Assembly (NCBI GenBank): GCA_001695595.3
Contig: MBPM02000159.1
Location: 1-64,000, forward strand
Length of the DNA stretch: 64,000 nt
Direction: 5' to 3'
DNA from: Plasmopara viticola
Lineage: Eukaryota > Oomycota > Peronosporomycetes > Peronosporales > Peronosporaceae
A program made the translations under genes and the position numbers. The first letter of the stretch is position 1; each line of letters starts with the position of its first letter. Below the pieces are notes generated by a model that worked only from the letters and a program-made list of their open reading frames with translations, ran no database searches and was not told where the DNA came from. Of this stretch, positions 61,211 through 64,000 are shown piece by piece.

Positions 61211-64000
61211 CTAATGCTGGTTGCGCCTTGGTCTGATGCCACTTGCGTATAGCAAGTATTCGAGTCGCTTTGTCCCTAGTCCCTTAGTCAACATGTCCGC
61301 AAGCTGGCCCTCCGTCGATACGTATTTCACCACGATGATGTCTCGGGCCACGTTCTCCCGGATGAAGTGGTGACGAATGTCGACGTGCTTGGTCCTAGCA
61401 TTGTAGCCCGCATTATTTGCAAGTTCGATCGCACCTTGATTGGCTTCCCAGACCAACGTGGCTCCCACTTGCTCATGACCAAGATCCTTGAGCATCGCAC
61501 GGACCCAAAGCACTTCTTGTGTACACAAGCTTAAAGCCATGTACTCCGCCTCCGCCGAGCGCAAAGCAACCGTACGCTGATACTTGGACTTAAAGATGAC
61601 TGGTGCGCCGCCAATCATAACCACCGTCCCTGACACGGAGCGATCGTCAATGTTGCTGCCCGAGTCTGCGTCTGCGTATGCTGTAGCTTGCACCTCACTA
61701 GCGCTGCCGTCATATGTAATCACATACTCACGTGTCGTCTTGAGATACCGAAGAACACGAATGGCCACCTTCCAATGTTGTTTACCTGGATTCTCCAAAA
61801 TTCGTGAAAATTGGGTGATGACATACGCCACATCTGGGCGCGTACATGTCGTGATATATAACACACATCCGATCAACGACGTGTACGGTTTCGACTGCAT
61901 TTCTGCTCTCTCGACTTCCGTCGTTGGTGATTGCATCTTTGACAGCTTTAAACCGGACTCACATTAGCCACTGCCTTTGCGTCCTCTTGGTTGAAACGGC
62001 TGACCACATCATCGATGTATCGAGTGTGTCGAATCATCAGCGTACTGCCGTTGCGGTCGTGATCGATCTCCATACCAAGAATAAATTTAGCCTTGCCTAG
62101 CTCCTTCATCCGAAAAAACCTCTTGAGTGCTGTCTTGGCCTCTTGGATCTCCCTGCTGGTCTTGGCGGCAATGATCATGTCTTCAACGTAGAGACACACA
62201 TAGACGTAGTTGCTATCTCGACTCTTGACGTAGACACACTGATCTGCTCCGCTGCTACAAAATCCAATCTATAAAAACACAGCATGTATCGTCATGTTCC
62301 ACGCACTTGCAGCCTGCTTGAGACCGTAGATCGCCTTGTCCAACTTGCACATCATTTTTCTCGGCATTGGCTATGCCATTTGGCACTTCCATGTACACGA
62401 CTTCCTTGAGATCACTATTCAGGAACGCGCGTCTGCATCCAGCTGCTCAGTTACGAACCCATTCGCCACCACCACAGCTAGCACGACCCTGATCGAGTTC
62501 TTGTTTGCCACGGGCGAGTACGTCTCGAAGAAGTTGACACCAATTTCTGCTTGAATCCCTTAGCGACGAGTCGAGCCTTGTAGCGCACCACTTGTTCGTG
62601 CTCGTTCCGCTTCTTGGCGGATATATATCTACAACCGATTTTTTTTGGAATGTCTTGTCGTCTTGGTACCAGCGTCCAGGATCCGTTATCCGCGTGCGCC
62701 TTGAGCTCCGCTTGCGTCGCCTTGTTCCATTTGCAATTGTCGCTGCTTTTTAGCGCTTGACTGTATGTTGATGGAGCGTCGTCCGCCTCACCAACAGTTG
62801 CAGCATAGGCCAATACAGCCTCTGCAATAAGACTTTCATCATCAAATCTTGCACACTTCGGAGAAGGTGGTTTATCGCTGCTCTTTGACGCGTCTTCACT
62901 GCCATCACCATCCTCTAGCATCAGCGCTCTGTCTCGTAAGCGTCTTGATCGATCCATCTCCGGTTGAAACACCAACCGGTTTTCGTGAAAAGCATGTCTC
63001 GGAACGTGATATTCCGTTATCTCATCACCTCTTGTTTCTTGGGTTTCTGGACCTAGTATTTGAGGTATGATGATATGTATCACATAAAGTCGATTCCATC
63101 TCGTCCATCTCGATATCAGAAGCGCTTTCTTCGACATCTTCCATTGTCTCGTCTCTATCTGATTGACGAACCATCGGAATCACTGCTTCGTCAGTGTCCC
63201 AAATATGCTTGACGATTGATTATTTCTTCGATACCATTGTGTCGTATATGCCTTCAACTTCCCGCTCGTCTAGTCTTATGGAGCGTGATATGACAACCTT
63301 CGACCTTTCCAGATCGAACACGCTGTATCCTTTGGTGTTCTTCGCGTACCCGAGGAACATACACCGAAAACTCTTTAACTCGAGTTTCGTCCTCTTGGCA
63401 TCGTCAATATGAGCATAGCCTTGCGATCCAAACACACGCAAATGCTCAATCCTTGGCTTCAACTGGAAACCCAACTCGAACGGTGTGACGCCCGAATTCG
63501 CAGAGTTTGTGGATCTGATGATCAAGTACACAGCCGTACTCACCGCCTCTGCCCACCACTGCATGCCGACACCCTTGTAGTACAGCATACTCCTTGCCTT
63601 TTCCATGATCGTGCGGTTCATGCGTTCAGCAACGCCGTTCTGCTGCGGGCTATACGGTACTGTCCGCTGGTGCACGATACCATTACGGGCACATATATCG
63701 GCAATCTTCTTGTTGACGAACTCCGGCCCGTTGTCCGACCGTATACACTTTATGCGCTTGCCCCATTGATTCTCGTAGAATGCCTTGAACTCGCTAAGTT
63801 TTGCGGCCACCTCGCTTTTGTGCTTCATAAAACACGCTACCACAAATCTTGAGTAGTCGTCCACGAACGTCAACACGAATCTTGCACCACCCTTTGAGAC
63901 CGTCTTCATCGGTTCCATCACGTCTGTGTGCACAAGCTCTAACACACGTGACGTTCTTGTCAGTGGCTGAGACGGGAAGGTATCGGTCTGTTTGCCCTTC
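61211..64000 (-). pseudogene. pol of element H (partial)
   Basis: Integrase frame 63945-63220 with RSDNGPEF and NGVAERMNRT, ending at the MVSKK stop shared with A and B. RT is split (63137-62478, then a stop at the FIDWIL position near 62273), active site YVED in 62199-61948. RNase H 61936-61211 is open but has RSAEAEY for SSAEAEY. Confidence 0.92.

Larger units (their letters stand above)
54805..64000. repeat. Right arm of the large inverted duplication (partner 6669-15866)
   Basis: See left arm. It runs to the window end inside element H and may continue. Confidence 0.88.
60933..64000 (-). mobile_element. Ty1/copia element H (family 1), cut by window end
   Basis: 3' LTR 60933-61197 (265 bp), RNase H, RT and most of the integrase inside the window; protease, gag and 5' LTR lie beyond 64000. 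Some sites match A only (YVED, FSRILEN), others B only (QGAIELANN kept, 265-bp LTR, 8-T run near 62640), so H is a mosaic of the two. Confidence 0.93.

Noticed and set aside
1..64000. Simple foldback (hairpin read) assembly artefact
   Set aside because: Arms differ by substitutions and indels, three centres have unpaired spacers or loops of 1.2-2.5 kb, and the A/B and F/G composites differ in lesions. Haplotype joining cannot be excluded without reads.

Overview
The window looks like a gene-poor, repeat-dense stretch of an oomycete nuclear genome, most likely Phytophthora or a close relative. The taxon is inferred from an RxLR/EER-like motif pair in several short gene remnants, Ty1/copia elements as the dominant repeat, and a decayed Polinton/Maverick-type polymerase and integrase. 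I see no intact host gene with a sure function, and no tRNA, rRNA or CRISPR array.

Most of the sequence is nine Ty1/copia LTR retrotransposon copies in three related families plus one foreign fragment. Family 1 is A (1-4135, minus, cut by the window start), B (5300-9736, plus), F (36437-40883, minus), G (42049-46489, plus) and H (60933-64000, minus, cut by the window end). Family 2 is C (19206-22319, plus, 3' truncated) and D (23330-27947, minus). Family 3 is E (30895-35357, minus), the best preserved. J (51350-52208, plus) is a 5'-truncated piece of a fourth lineage. Every copy is broken by stops, frameshifts or lost catalytic residues.

The copies sit in nested inverted duplications. A/B are head to head around a 1.16-kb spacer (centre about 4718). 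C/D with flanks form arms 16335-22319 and 24838-30850 (centre about 23578). F/G with about 1.1-kb flanks form arms 35357-40883 and 42049-47573 (centre about 41465). A larger pair joins 6669-15866 to 54805-64000 (centre about 35333). Partners usually share private lesions, so the arms were duplicated or gene-converted after the elements decayed.

Between the retrotransposons, 9.8-19.2 kb and its mirror 52.4-60.9 kb hold small decayed modules: RxLR-EER-like gene remnants, a short ORF with a signal-peptide-like N-terminus, three copies of a MAPEG-like fragment, a repeated hypothetical gene fragment, and short repeats including an 80-bp hairpin. The 47.6-51.3 kb block is different: a decayed protein-primed family B DNA polymerase on plus faces the C-terminal part of a retroviral-type integrase on minus, next to a 41-bp tandem repeat, as expected of a dead Polinton/Maverick-like element.

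The most notable regulatory signal is in the LTRs. The 5' LTRs of F and G carry GAA/TTC units phased every 5 bp (7 of 8 positions match), an excellent heat-shock-element consensus, next to two TGACGTCA palindromes. Family 2 LTRs have a similar, weaker array.
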